A DNA stretch of 64,000 nt from Christensenella hongkongensis (GCF_000981035.1 NZ_LAYJ01000116.1:1-64000), one strand, 5' to 3'; shown: positions 31,927-41,183, numbered from the stretch's first letter. A program made the numbers and translations. Notes: generated by a model from the sequence alone, not told the origin.

Positions 31927-33360
31927 TTATTTAATGACCTTATTGGTTCCCTGCAGGATTTCCGCCTTGATTGCAGAGAAGTGGTCTTTTGATATCAGTT
32001 CTTTTTTCTCCAGCTTGCCGTCCTTGTAATAGTTCCTGTATACCTCGACGTCATAACCCTTATGTTCCTTTTGGATCAACTGTCGAGTCCCGGCGGGAAT
32101 CTCGTCGGTTTCAATAATATCCGGATCGCCCGGATCGGTTTCCTTTAAAATATTATTGACGATTTCAATTTCGGTTCCATCGGGTAGCGGCTGGCCATAG
32201 AGGTTTACCCTTACGATCTTTCCGTCAAGCTCGGCGCTGATATAGATTGGATATTCGCTCGTGTTTTTGATGATCAGGTCTTTATCGTCCCAGTTGAGCG
32301 TCGCATCCAGGCCAATCGGCAGATATTCCGACGGAAAGCTGTGGTGCACACGCTCCACGATTTCCATATTCGCCCTGAGCGCCGCATTATAAAGCGTGCC
32401 GGACAACTGGCATATCCCGCCGCCAAGCTCATTTACCAGGCGTTTACCGTCTGCGATTGCCGCCGCCTCCTTAAAACCTTTTTCAGCCGTCCTCTGTCCT
32501 ACCAGCTCATTAATGGAAAGCTGCTGATCCGGTTCCAGCTTAAGCCCGTTTACCGCCTCGCACATCAGACGTATATTTGTGTTCCTGTTCGCATTATCTG
32601 TAGCAATCGTCTCGCACGAGCCGATCAAAACCGTATTCTCTTTCAGATCCTCCTCAGACACCTTCGGATAAACGATCTCCCCCATTACCTGCAGCGCGTC
32701 AAAATTTTTGTTTTGGATACGCTCTGAAAGCTCGGCGATCACACTGGCTGTGTCCGCTGTAATTCCCTGTTTTGACGCGGTATAGGTAAAACGGCGCGTA
32801 TCTTTATGAAACGTCGTGCTTGCATCCGTTGCCTGCACGCTGTTTTTCCCAATAAATTCCTCCACGCTGTTTCCAAGCGTTTGCTTGTCTGTCTCTATGC
32901 CTGAATAGTAACGTTTTCCGGCCTTTTGTTCCAGTGCGGTTTCATAATTTTGTACAAGTGATTTATCCGGATCTCTCTCTGCCTCAAACGCCTGATCTAT
33001 TATCTCATGGATATTGGACTTGATCCCAAGCTCCTGGGCATTGAACGTTTTCTCTTTGTCATTGAATGTCAGCTTGATTTCAACGTCCTGCGCTTCCTGT
33101 TCAACGGTCTGGCATAATGTCGCTTCCGCCTGTTCCCGCGTCCAGCCGCTTACGTCCACATCATCGATCCAAACTCCCTGTCCAAAAACAGGCGCTTCCA
33201 CAATATTCTTCATCCCCGCGCCTATTCCAAGCAATACCGTTGCGCCCGCAAAAATAAATACGACAAGAAGATTGATCGCAAGTTTGTGTTGTCCAGTATT
33301 CTTTTTTTCCTGATCCTTCCCCTTGTTTCCAGGGTACCGGTCGGAAGATTTCCTTCTCAT
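31927..33360 (-). CDS. VanW-family protein
   Basis: A 477-residue membrane-anchored extracellular protein. A basic N terminus precedes one transmembrane segment (LAINLLVVFIFAGATVLLGI). Residues 70-200 form a putative peptidoglycan-binding module (VSGWTREQAEATLCQTVEQE), and the VanW domain occupies about 250-380 (NTNIRLMCEAVNGLKLEPDQ, FKEAAAIADGKRLVNELGGG, CQLSGTLYNAALRANMEIVERVHHS beginning with ICQLSG). The last 70 residues resemble a G5-like domain (EIPAGTRQLIQKEHKGYDVE). VanW proteins accompany vancomycin-resistance clusters but most, like this one, are cell-wall proteins of unknown function. Its ATG overlaps the stop of the upstream acidic membrane protein. Confidence 0.92.
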   Translation of the reverse strand: MRRKSSDRYPGNKGKDQEKKNTGQHKLAINLLVVFIFAGATVLLGIGAGMKNIVEAPVFGQGVWIDDVDVSGWTREQAEATLCQTVEQEAQDVEIKLTFNDKEKTFNAQELGIKSNIHEIIDQAFEAERDPDKSLVQNYETALEQKAGKRYYSGIETDKQTLGNSVEEFIGKNSVQATDASTTFHKDTRRFTYTASKQGITADTASVIAELSERIQNKNFDALQVMGEIVYPKVSEEDLKENTVLIGSCETIATDNANRNTNIRLMCEAVNGLKLEPDQQLSINELVGQRTAEKGFKEAAAIADGKRLVNELGGGICQLSGTLYNAALRANMEIVERVHHSFPSEYLPIGLDATLNWDDKDLIIKNTSEYPIYISAELDGKIVRVNLYGQPLPDGTEIEIVNNILKETDPGDPDIIETDEIPAGTRQLIQKEHKGYDVEVYRNYYKDGKLEKKELISKDHFSAIKAEILQGTNKVIK

Positions 33361-34289
33361 TCCTTACTGTTCTCCAGTGTAAGCAGTACCAATTTCAGCT
33401 TCTGCTTCTCATCGCTGCTCCACTGATATTCCCCTAACATCATAAATACTTTCTCCAGAGCCTGTTGCTTTTGCTTTTCCTGAATCAATCCAAGAAGCTC
33501 CTTCATTTGTTCATTCTTTTTCTCTTCTTCTGTTGTTTCCGGTTCTTCCGGCTCCTGATGTTCCTCCACGAAAACCGCCTCCCGCGTTTCCGGTTCCATG
33601 GCATCTTCTACCTGATATTCCAGTTCTTCTTCATGCTCTATTTCAAGTTCCACTGGCTCCAAGACCTCTTCCTGTACCGTTTCACCTGCGTTTTCTGCCT
33701 TCTCATCCACTGGTACGTCCACAGGTTCTTTCCAATCGGCAAAATATGGTTCTTCCTCTTTCGCCGGCGCAACCTCAATTTCCTCTTCCATTACCGGATG
33801 TGTTTCCGCAGTATCCGCCAACGCTTCATCCGGTTCACTATTTGCCAGTACCTCGCCCACCGTCCTGCCGGCAAGCTCTTCCATCATCTGCGTATCAACA
33901 TCCAGCCGGCGGCGGGAAGGCCGTTCCCCTTTTGGCTTTCTTTCCGCCTGCACTAACTGGCGTTTGTTTTCAGCTTCCTGCATACGCAGCCGTTGCTTCT
34001 CTTCGCGCAATTCCCTTCGCTCCGGAGCTGCGGCAGCATATTCCCTTGCCTTCTTCCTTGCAAAGAAAATCGCAAAGTATAATACAATCAGAAACAAAAC
34101 CGTAAACGTCCCGGCCAAAATCAGCTGCCCGATATCGTCAAAGGAAAGCATATAATGATAAAACAACGCTGCCGCAACAGCAGCAAGCGCAACGATCAGA
34201 ATTCCGCCCAAACGATAAGCCGGACTCTTTCGGTTGATCACCAAGACCACTATGATTCCTATTACAGCCAGACCGATTATATACTGCAT
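33357..34289 (-). CDS. Membrane protein with highly acidic cytoplasmic tail, unknown function
   Basis: A 310-residue protein that I do not recognise. Three hydrophobic segments lie at about 2-18, 27-46 and 55-77 (IGLAVIGIIVVLVI, GGILIVALAAVAAALFY, LILAGTFTVLFLIVLYFAIF). A basic helix with many Arg/Lys/Glu (REYAAAAPERRELREEKQRL) follows, and then a 130-residue region dominated by Glu, Pro and Val. The end is a helical segment, MKELLGLIQEKQKQQALEKV, that could pair as a coiled coil. The stop overlaps the VanW start (ATGA), so the two are translationally coupled and may work together at the envelope. Confidence 0.7.
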   Translation of the reverse strand: MQYIIGLAVIGIIVVLVINRKSPAYRLGGILIVALAAVAAALFYHYMLSFDDIGQLILAGTFTVLFLIVLYFAIFFARKKAREYAAAAPERRELREEKQRLRMQEAENKRQLVQAERKPKGERPSRRRLDVDTQMMEELAGRTVGEVLANSEPDEALADTAETHPVMEEEIEVAPAKEEEPYFADWKEPVDVPVDEKAENAGETVQEEVLEPVELEIEHEEELEYQVEDAMEPETREAVFVEEHQEPEEPETTEEEKKNEQMKELLGLIQEKQKQQALEKVFMMLGEYQWSSDEKQKLKLVLLTLENSKE

Positions 34290-34597
34290 CCGGTATCATT
34301 CCCTGTTCTTAATTCGGCATTTTGGAAACCATGCGTGACAGCCGCGTCAAAACAATTCCAAGCGCCGTTTATCTTGTAATAAAAAATATTCATGCGTATT
34401 TTTTTTATCATTATCCAGATTGAAAATCAAACTATTATTCATGAAAAAATGCCTTTATGTTCACATTTTTTGGCATTTTCAATAATATATACAGCGGTTA
34501 CTGCCTTTTTTAAAAACAATACTGTTTCAGTCTTGTTTTTAAAAAACCCCTGTTTTATCAACAGGGGCAATCAAATATCCACGTTTTCGCGAACCGC
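34290..34597. other. Intergenic region upstream of the membrane-protein/VanW operon
   Basis: This 308-bp gap is AT-rich and holds no supported gene. Its only clear element is the terminator of the dGTPase-like gene at 34541-34567. A promoter for the membrane-protein/VanW operon is expected here, but I cannot pick out a convincing one. Confidence 0.5.
34541..34567 (-). terminator. Terminator of dGTPase-like gene
   Basis: CCCCTGTT and AACAGGGG form an 8-bp stem with a 5-nt loop, followed on the minus strand by TTTTTT; about 30 nt past the dGTPase-like stop. Confidence 0.85.
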
Positions 34598-35839
34598 TTA
34601 TCTTTTATCCTTTTTCTTCGAAAAATAGGAAATATATTCCAGCTTTGGAGCATCCGGGAACAAGAATTCATGCAGGTCCATAAAGTAGTCATCCGTCATG
34701 CTGGCGATATAGTCCACCACTACCTGATTCGGCTCCTCCTTAAGATAAGCTTCCTTCAGTCCGGCCGCCCGCGCAAAGCCACGGTATACATGGTTGATGT
34801 GATGCCGGAAAATGGGCGTTCGTTCGTCGCCGGCTTCAAAATCCTGCAGGAGCTTTTCATACACCCGTTCGAACATTTTTTTGATCGTTGGATACGGTTC
34901 GTTTTTGTCCTGCGGCTCGTATATCCGCTGGAAATTCACCTGCTTTTCATAAGCGAGCGCCTGGGCGTATTCCGCGTCCAGCTTGATATATGGTTTTGCG
35001 TAGCTGTTTGACACCACGTTTGTAATCAGGTTGTTGATAAACTCCGAATTGGTTGAACCAAGCACATTATTCTCAGAAAACGGCTGCACACCGCCGATCT
35101 TGAGCGTTTCCGCGTCCAGCCTGTCCTTTCCAAGGTAAGCAATAACGTCGGAAAGACGTACCACGCATCCTTCCAGTGTGGAAGGAACGAGCCTTCCAAC
35201 CATGCTCTCGTCGGTATAGCATTCCTCCATCAGGTCGTCAAATTTGCCAAAAGCTTCCTCCGGCTTATCGGTGCCATATGTGTGCGGGCGGTATTCCCCG
35301 CTGACCTTTTCCCCGTTATGGCACAGTATGCCGTCCAGCACCTGCAGGCTGATGTTGAGCGACAACACCTTGTCCAGTATGCGCGCGCTGTGCACATTGT
35401 GATTAAAATAGCGGCCCGTATGCGCATAATAAAGCGCGGACAGAAACCGTTCTCCGGCATGCCCAAAGGGCGTATGCCCCAAATCGTGCCCCAGAGCGAT
35501 TGCTTCAATCAGGTCAAGATTCAAATTCAGCATCCTGCCAATATTGCGCGCAATGCGCGACACAAGTTGAACATGCAAAATACGCCGCGTGATGTCGTCG
35601 TTTTTGTACAAAGAAAACACCTGCGTTTTGTCTGCATACCGGTTAAAATACCGGCAATACAAAATCCTCTCGCTGTCCTTGGAGAAATTAGGCCGCTGTA
35701 TACGGAATTTTTCTTCCTCCCTGCGCATCGAGCTTTCATCACGTGTTGCATAGGCGCACATTTCATTTTGCTTACGTTCCAGATCCGCGCTTACCGCTGC
35801 CTGTACCTGCGGATCGAGTTCAATGTATTTCTTTTTCAT
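34598..35839 (-). CDS. dGTPase-like HD-domain triphosphohydrolase
   Basis: About 413 residues. The HD metal site is visible: His in HVQLVSRIARNIGR, then GHDLGHTPFGHAGERFL with the HD pair, and Asp in VVRLSDVIAYLGKD. FNRYADKTQVFS near residue 68 and the C-terminal HINHVYRGFARAAG are typical of bacterial dNTP triphosphohydrolases (dGTPase family), which split dNTPs into nucleoside and triphosphate and influence dNTP pools. The start could be either of two ATGs (35845 or 35839); AAAGGATG is better spaced for the second. Stands alone with its own terminator. Confidence 0.9.
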   Translation of the reverse strand: MKKKYIELDPQVQAAVSADLERKQNEMCAYATRDESSMRREEEKFRIQRPNFSKDSERILYCRYFNRYADKTQVFSLYKNDDITRRILHVQLVSRIARNIGRMLNLNLDLIEAIALGHDLGHTPFGHAGERFLSALYYAHTGRYFNHNVHSARILDKVLSLNISLQVLDGILCHNGEKVSGEYRPHTYGTDKPEEAFGKFDDLMEECYTDESMVGRLVPSTLEGCVVRLSDVIAYLGKDRLDAETLKIGGVQPFSENNVLGSTNSEFINNLITNVVSNSYAKPYIKLDAEYAQALAYEKQVNFQRIYEPQDKNEPYPTIKKMFERVYEKLLQDFEAGDERTPIFRHHINHVYRGFARAAGLKEAYLKEEPNQVVVDYIASMTDDYFMDLHEFLFPDAPKLEYISYFSKKKDKR

Positions 35840-35946
35840 GCTCATTCATCCTTTACAGCCTTATTATACCATAAAATCAAAAAAATCCAGTATTTTCGCG
35901 TAGCGGCCATTATCATTAAAAATATTGATCGGCTGACGGGCAAGGT

Positions 35947-35976
35947 TTGACCGGCCCGGCAAGAGTGTATTATTAT
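35947..35976 (+). promoter_or_regulatory. Promoter of small lipoprotein gene
   Basis: TTGACC (35947-35952), 18-bp spacer, TATTAT (35971-35976), about 28 nt before the start codon at 36004. Confidence 0.6.
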
Positions 35977-36003
35977 AGTGATGAAAATCAATGGAGGATA
36001 AAC

Positions 36004-36717
36004 ATGATGAAAAAAAGCTTTCTTGGAATATTAGCGGTCACTGTAAGCTCGCTGTTTTTATTTGCGGGTTGCGCGCCCGCACCGGCTTCGGAATCGCCCG
36101 TACCCACTGAGGATCTTATTCTTGCAATTACCGGAGAGGTAACGGAGATCGTTCCTTCCGACGATGTAACGCAGATCACGGTGGATGCAGGAAAAGACGG
36201 CAGCAGCCAGTCAAATTATTCGCTCATGATACTGAATGTCGACAAAAACGTGCCCGTTACGCTGGACGGCCAGACTGAAAACTTTAAAGAGGGCGCTATT
36301 TCAGTCGGCGACGCGATTGAGGTATACCTCTCCCCCACCACTCCTGTGACCGCTTCCGAGCCGCCGCAGGCCACTCCCGTTTCTATCGTTATCGTTGCAC
36401 AGTCCGGCGGAACGCTGCTTGAAGGCTCAACCGGACAAACGAGCGTTACCGGTGAGATTACGGAAATCACCAAAGATAAGGACTACTATCTGGTATACGT
36501 GCAAAACGAGCCGGATGGCGAGCCAGTCAACGATTTGCGTGCAGTCGTTTCTTCCGATACAAAAATCACTTCGGAAGACACTGGAAGTAACATGGCTGTG
36601 GCGGATTTAGCGGTCGGCCAAAAGGTAACGGTTTCTACGGACGGACGTATGACTTTCTCAATTCCCCCGCAGGCTAACGCACAGACAATCCTTGTGCATG
36701 ACGCGCAGGCAAAATAA
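36004..36717 (+). CDS. Lipoprotein of unknown function
   Basis: A 237-residue exported protein. The signal peptide (MMKKSFLGILAVTVSSLFLF) ends in lipobox AGC at about 22. The mature protein has two similar halves: ITGEVTEIVPSDDVTQITVD near 42 and VTGEITEITKDKDYYLVYVQ near 153, each leading into segments about a 'DAIEVYLSP' or 'GQKVTVSTDG' strand. This is a duplicated beta-barrel-like (OB-fold-like) arrangement seen in many Firmicute lipoproteins. No function can be assigned. GGAGG lies six nt before the ATG; its terminator follows directly. Confidence 0.8.
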   Translation: MMKKSFLGILAVTVSSLFLFAGCAPAPASESPVPTEDLILAITGEVTEIVPSDDVTQITVDAGKDGSSQSNYSLMILNVDKNVPVTLDGQTENFKEGAISVGDAIEVYLSPTTPVTASEPPQATPVSIVIVAQSGGTLLEGSTGQTSVTGEITEITKDKDYYLVYVQNEPDGEPVNDLRAVVSSDTKITSEDTGSNMAVADLAVGQKVTVSTDGRMTFSIPPQANAQTILVHDAQAK

Positions 36718-36727
36718 AAAACCAATA

Positions 36728-36760
36728 AAAAAGCTCCTGTTTGATCGGGAGCTTTTTGTT
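36728..36760 (+). terminator. Terminator of lipoprotein gene
   Basis: AAAAAGCTCC and GGAGCTTTTT form a 10-bp stem followed by TGTTTTG. It also lies just past the stop of the convergent HD-GYP gene and can serve both. Confidence 0.85.
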
Positions 36761-36774
36761 TTGATTCAAATAAA

Positions 36775-37827
36775 TCATCCGTTCGTCCTGTTTGGATTCC
36801 TTTCGCGAATCGCGCAGATTTCATCTTCCACAAGCATAAACGTTTCTGTGAGTACAGGTGAAAAAGCATGATATTCGCCTTCTTTGATTTTACGCATCGC
36901 CGTCTCATGAGAACAATTTTTTGTCATTGTAAGATAATCGTATTTGTGGGCAATCGCTACTGCCTGCGCGCATATTGGAATATCATCGCCGGATAAATTA
37001 TCCGGGAAACCGGAACCGTCCCACTTCTCGTGGTGATACCTGCAGATATTATAGCAATATTTGACATACGTTTTATTTTCAATACTGCCAAGCGGCTCTA
37101 TGAGTTTGCATCCTTTGATCGTATGCTGCTGCCAGATCAGCGTATCCTCAGGAGATAATCCGCCCGTCTTATTCGCAATCGATTCCGGGATCAGCAACTC
37201 CCCGATATCATGCAGGATCGACGCGATGGAAATCGTATCGATCACCTGCGGCGTCAATCCATACTTATCGTCGTAATACTCGTAGAGATATTTCAGCAAC
37301 TCTTTGGTATAAAGCCTCACACGCTGCATATGTTCTTTTGTTTCCGGCGTTTTCGTTTCCAGTACGGAAGTCAGTACCGCCACAATAATTTCATTGATAT
37401 TGGACAGCGTCTCTGATTTTTCTTCCAGTACGTTTTCAAGATCATTTTGGTACCGGAATAACGCAATCATATTTTTGACGCGACGCAAAACGACCTCGGG
37501 TACAAAAGGCTTCCTGATAAAATCAACCGCGCCCATCGAAAGGCCTTTTTCTTCCGCTTCTGCAGAATCCTCAGCGGTAATCATGATTACAGGCACATTT
37601 TGAATCATGTTGTTAAAGCCCATATATTGCAGCACGTCGTAACCGTCCATATCGGGCATCACAACATCCAGTAAAACCAGCGCAAATTCATTTTCGTTCT
37701 CTTCCAAAAGCCTTACGGCTTCTTTGCCTCCCGCCGCACATACCGTGTCATACTCAGGCTTTAACAGTTCCTCAAGCACAGCCCGGTTGAGCTCGACATC
37801 GTCGACAATTAATAATTTTTCTTTCAT
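36775..37827 (-). CDS. Response regulator with HD-GYP-type domain
   Basis: A 350-residue protein. Residues 1-120 are a receiver domain (LLIVDDVELNRAVLEELL, ALVLLDVVMPDMDGYDVL with the phospho-acceptor Asp, then MITAEDS and the switch Lys in RKPF). Residues 150-345 form an HD-GYP domain with ILHDIGELLIPESI, QQHTIKGCKLIEPL and YHHEKWDGSGFPDNL; the 'GYP' triplet is GFP here. HD-GYP domains usually degrade cyclic di-GMP, though some variants are regulatory only. The start at 37827 is the first codon of a normal receiver domain. It is preceded by the Hpt gene (14-nt gap) and the hybrid kinase, forming an apparent phosphorelay operon. Confidence 0.92.
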   Translation of the reverse strand: MKEKLLIVDDVELNRAVLEELLKPEYDTVCAAGGKEAVRLLEENENEFALVLLDVVMPDMDGYDVLQYMGFNNMIQNVPVIMITAEDSAEAEEKGLSMGAVDFIRKPFVPEVVLRRVKNMIALFRYQNDLENVLEEKSETLSNINEIIVAVLTSVLETKTPETKEHMQRVRLYTKELLKYLYEYYDDKYGLTPQVIDTISIASILHDIGELLIPESIANKTGGLSPEDTLIWQQHTIKGCKLIEPLGSIENKTYVKYCYNICRYHHEKWDGSGFPDNLSGDDIPICAQAVAIAHKYDYLTMTKNCSHETAMRKIKEGEYHAFSPVLTETFMLVEDEICAIRERNPNRTNG

Positions 37828-37841
37828 AGGCCGCCCCCGCT

Positions 37842-38180
37842 TTACTTTACTTCCGCTTCGATTGCCTGTGCCACGTTTCCATAACGGCGGTAAACCTCGT
37901 TCAGTTCGTAATCCGTTTCGCCTGCCCTGATTTTCTTGCAAATCACATCGCAGGCTTCGGCAAGTTCTTTGATTCCAAGCGTTGCGCTCACACCTTTAAG
38001 CGTATGCACCGCGCGAAATACCGTATCCGTATCCACTTGTCCGGACTTTCCCAGAATATGGATATTGTCATCCTGTAGGAATTTAATCAAAAACTTTTCA
38101 TACAGAGCTTCATTCCCGCTCATGCGTTTCAGACCGTCGTCATAATCGATTCCCGCTGCAATTAACTTTTCCCGATTCAT
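37842..38180 (-). CDS. Histidine phosphotransfer (Hpt) protein
   Basis: A 112-residue all-helical Hpt protein. The phospho-accepting His is in FRAVHTLKGVSATLGIKEL, the classic HTLKG motif, with a four-helix-bundle length. It would shuttle phosphate between the receiver domains of the hybrid kinase encoded upstream and the HD-GYP response regulator downstream. Confidence 0.92.
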   Translation of the reverse strand: MNREKLIAAGIDYDDGLKRMSGNEALYEKFLIKFLQDDNIHILGKSGQVDTDTVFRAVHTLKGVSATLGIKELAEACDVICKKIRAGETDYELNEVYRRYGNVAQAIEAEVK

Positions 38181-38207
38181 TCGTGAACCTCCTCACCCTG
38201 CCGTTCA

Positions 38208-40844
38208 TTAAATTCCCCTACTCTTCTTATCATACAAAATTTTTTGCAAAGCTGCAAATATAATCTCCGGTTCGATGGGCTTTGACATGTGAAGATTCAT
38301 ACCGTTTTTCAACGCTTCCAATTCATCCTCGTAAAAAGCGTTCGCCGTCATTGCTACAATAATAATATCCTTTGCCTGCGGATGGTTGCTTGCACGAATC
38401 AGCCTTGTCGCTTCATATCCGTCCATCTCAGGCATATGCACATCCATTAGTACTACATCGTAATACCCCGGCTCTGATTCCAGAAATTTTTCCAGGGCCT
38501 TTTTCCCATTTTCGGCAGTCTCTACCTCAAACCCGACACGCTTTGTGAGTTCTTCCACAATTTCAAGGTTGAGCGCGTTATCCTCTGCAATCAGTAAGCG
38601 CTTGCCACTGAAATCGTATTTCGTTTCCCTGCAAACAGGAAGCGCCTCTACCTCGCCGCCCGCACGCCGCAGTATGCTCGAAATATCCTCGATCATCACG
38701 GGCTTCAGCATAAAATCGTTCACGCCCACCATGAGCGCCTCTTTTTCAATATTTTTGTAATCATACGCCGACATCAACACAATGTAAATGTCATTCCCTG
38801 CCTTTTCCCTGATCCACTCAGCCGTATGGATTCCATCCACATCCGGCATATACAGATCGATCAGGCATACGTCAAACCTGTTTGCGTTTTCCTTAAAAAG
38901 CAACGCTGCGTCAAATCCGGATGCAACCGCTTTGGTCTGAACGCCCATCTGCCTGCATAACAGCTCCAGATGGCCCCGGACTTCGATGTCGTCGTCAATG
39001 ATCAACACGTTCAGCTCCCTCAGATGTTCGGACAACTGCTCTTCTGGCTCCTGCTCCGCGAGCGCCTCCAGCCAGAGGTTAAAATAGAACGCGCTTCCTT
39101 CTCCTTTTCTGCTTTCCACCTCGATCGTTCCGCCCATGGACTCTACAAGCGTTTTGCACAGTGCCATTCCAAGACCAGTGCCGCCATATTTCCGGTAAGT
39201 GGACGCTTCTTCCTGCTCGAACGGTTCAAAAATGCGCGCCATAAATTTTTCATTCATGCCAATTCCGGTATCCTTCACCTTAAATTTCAGACAGATTTGA
39301 TTGCCGCGCTTCTCAAGCTCCCGGACTGTAACCCGTATCATACCGCCTTCTTTTGTAAACTTGACAGAATTGGATAGAAAGTTGAGCATCACCTGCTTGA
39401 TGCGCATCTCGTCTCCTTTTACCCTGTCATGCACAACGTTTTTGAGCACAACGTCAAACTGCAATTTGTTCTCCTCCGCTTTGGGCTGTATGATGACCGC
39501 AATATCGCTGAGCATTTTATTAATGCTGAATTCCTTGTTCTCGATTTCCAGCTTCCCGCTCTCAATCTTGGACATATCCAATATATTATTGATCAGTTCC
39601 AGTAAGTGCATAGAGGCCATATTGATTTTTCTGAGACACCCCTGCGCCTTCTCAGGATCGTCCATGGAATATTCCAATATGCGCGTCATACCAATCACCG
39701 CGTTCATCGGCGTACGGATTTCATGACTCATTCTTGACAGGAATTCCCGCTTTGCCAAATTGGCCTTTTCCGAGTTTTCCAACGCCGCCTTCAGCGCGCT
39801 CTGCGACTCTTTAAATTCTGTAAGATCACTTGTCATCAGAACGTATTTAACTACCTCTCCACCTTCAATGATCGGGTAGCGCTTGGTTACAATATCCTTC
39901 TGGAGCCCTGTATCCGGATCTTTTATCTGATACTCATATTCCAGAATTTCACCAGGGCTCGTGTTGAAAAAATCCCTTGTTTTGTAAAATTCGGTTTCTT
40001 CAAAATAGGCGCGGGAAATTTCCATATTTTTTTTGTAATCTTCCGCGGCAAATCCCAAAATGCGCTCTGCATTTTCACTGATATACTCCACTCTCTGCGC
40101 TTTACAGTCATACACCATAAAAACTGCGTCTACATTTTCCGAGATTATGCTGAACAGCTTGTCGTTGTGATAAATATTTGCATTGCGTTTGCTGATCGTC
40201 CGCACACTGAGCACTGAAAGCAGGAGGGTAAGCGCTACAAGCGCAATTCCCCATACAACCGCCGCCTGGTTGGTCTGCTCGTTGAGTATATAGGATTCCT
40301 GAACATAGCCGCTCATAGCCTGCTGTGAATCGTCAATAATCTCCTGTACCAGCTCCTCCGCCTCAAGGTACAACGGATATGCTTCATCCATCAGCAATGT
40401 GGTGGCAGCATCCTTTTGACCGGCTTTAATCAACGCAATTCCCTGGTCGTGAAGAGCCTGTATCTGGTCAAAATCCTCATAAAGCTTTTCTACCGTGGCT
40501 TTATCGCCCTCATACTGCGTCATCAGGGTGTTCTTCAGTTCCTGCTGCAACGCCCTGTACCGATACATGTTATCAAGCGCATCCTGTTGCTGCTGGCGGT
40601 TTCCATCCGAGTTGAGCAAATCGAGCATCGTATTACGCGCATATAATATTTCCAGCCGCATCCTCCACGCGGCATCGTTTACTGCATACGGTTTCTGGTA
40701 AATCTGGCTGGTATACTCTGCCAGATTATCTGTGTTTCCAATCGTCATATATGCAAAAGCTGTGACCAGGATTGATATTATGATCACTGTTATGACCAAA
40801 AGCGCATTAATATTTTTGGGGCTCCACTGTTTCTTTTGCTTCAT
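38208..40844 (-). CDS. Hybrid sensor histidine kinase with two receiver domains
   Basis: An 878-residue membrane kinase. Order: transmembrane segment (about 13-32), an extracellular four-helix-bundle sensor (35-190), a second transmembrane segment (VVWGIALVALTLLLSVLSV), a PAS domain (230-340, AVFMVYDCKAQRVEYISENA), HisKA with FLSRMSHEIRTPMNAVIGMT, HATPase with NFLSNSVKFTKEGG, DTGIGMNEKF and GGTGLGMALCKTL, then two receiver domains: LNVLIIDDDIEVRGHLELLC/CLIDLYMPDVDGI and RLLIAEDNALNLEIVEELTK/VVLMDVHMPEMDGYE. Both receivers retain the phospho-Asp. It feeds the Hpt protein and HD-GYP regulator immediately downstream. The signal is unknown; AGAGGGAAG precedes the start. Confidence 0.95.
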   Translation of the reverse strand: MKQKKQWSPKNINALLVITVIIISILVTAFAYMTIGNTDNLAEYTSQIYQKPYAVNDAAWRMRLEILYARNTMLDLLNSDGNRQQQQDALDNMYRYRALQQELKNTLMTQYEGDKATVEKLYEDFDQIQALHDQGIALIKAGQKDAATTLLMDEAYPLYLEAEELVQEIIDDSQQAMSGYVQESYILNEQTNQAAVVWGIALVALTLLLSVLSVRTISKRNANIYHNDKLFSIISENVDAVFMVYDCKAQRVEYISENAERILGFAAEDYKKNMEISRAYFEETEFYKTRDFFNTSPGEILEYEYQIKDPDTGLQKDIVTKRYPIIEGGEVVKYVLMTSDLTEFKESQSALKAALENSEKANLAKREFLSRMSHEIRTPMNAVIGMTRILEYSMDDPEKAQGCLRKINMASMHLLELINNILDMSKIESGKLEIENKEFSINKMLSDIAVIIQPKAEENKLQFDVVLKNVVHDRVKGDEMRIKQVMLNFLSNSVKFTKEGGMIRVTVRELEKRGNQICLKFKVKDTGIGMNEKFMARIFEPFEQEEASTYRKYGGTGLGMALCKTLVESMGGTIEVESRKGEGSAFYFNLWLEALAEQEPEEQLSEHLRELNVLIIDDDIEVRGHLELLCRQMGVQTKAVASGFDAALLFKENANRFDVCLIDLYMPDVDGIHTAEWIREKAGNDIYIVLMSAYDYKNIEKEALMVGVNDFMLKPVMIEDISSILRRAGGEVEALPVCRETKYDFSGKRLLIAEDNALNLEIVEELTKRVGFEVETAENGKKALEKFLESEPGYYDVVLMDVHMPEMDGYEATRLIRASNHPQAKDIIIVAMTANAFYEDELEALKNGMNLHMSKPIEPEIIFAALQKILYDKKSRGI

Positions 40845-41006
40845 AACTTCCCTCTATTAATGTATATATGTTCTGGATTCAATAAATATTCCCATTTCAG
40901 TCGTATTTTCATAAAAAATCTTGAATTTTGCATTTTATTGTGACCAGCCGTGCAAAATTCACCCCATATCATTTTATTTCGAGACATGTTTGTTTGGTTC
41001 CTGTTT

Positions 41007-41060
41007 TTTAAAAAAATAAAAGCAGACACTTCCGGCCCTGCGCCAGGATATGCCTGCTTA
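41007..41060 (-). terminator. Intrinsic terminator directly after the 41-codon ORF
   Basis: On the minus strand AAGCAGGCA pairs with TGTCTGCTT (one G-U pair) around a 22-nt loop, followed by TTATTTTTTT. The stop codon of the small frame lies at the foot of the stem. Confidence 0.6.
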
Positions 41061-41183
41061 TTCTGTTTTCCAAACCGTGGGTTTCCCCTGTATAATTTTT
41101 TGTGCAACAACCTGAAAGGCCGGTATAATGGTTACCGCCATTATTGCTGATTTTCCTGTTGATCCCGCAATAAAATGCTTCAT
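41058..41183 (-). CDS. Possible small protein, 41 residues
   Basis: The frame starts MKHFIAGSTGKSAIMAVTII, continues with PAFQVVAQKIIQGKPTVWKTE and ends at a terminator stem. The middle (residues 13-27) is hydrophobic enough to be a short membrane-associated helix. AGAGGGAAAG lies just before the ATG, and a TTTACA...TTTATT promoter-like pair lies about 35-60 nt upstream. It is flanked by terminators on both sides, which suggests an independent short transcript. I recognise no family, and a frame this short can be chance. Confidence 0.3.
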   Translation of the reverse strand: MKHFIAGSTGKSAIMAVTIIPAFQVVAQKIIQGKPTVWKTE

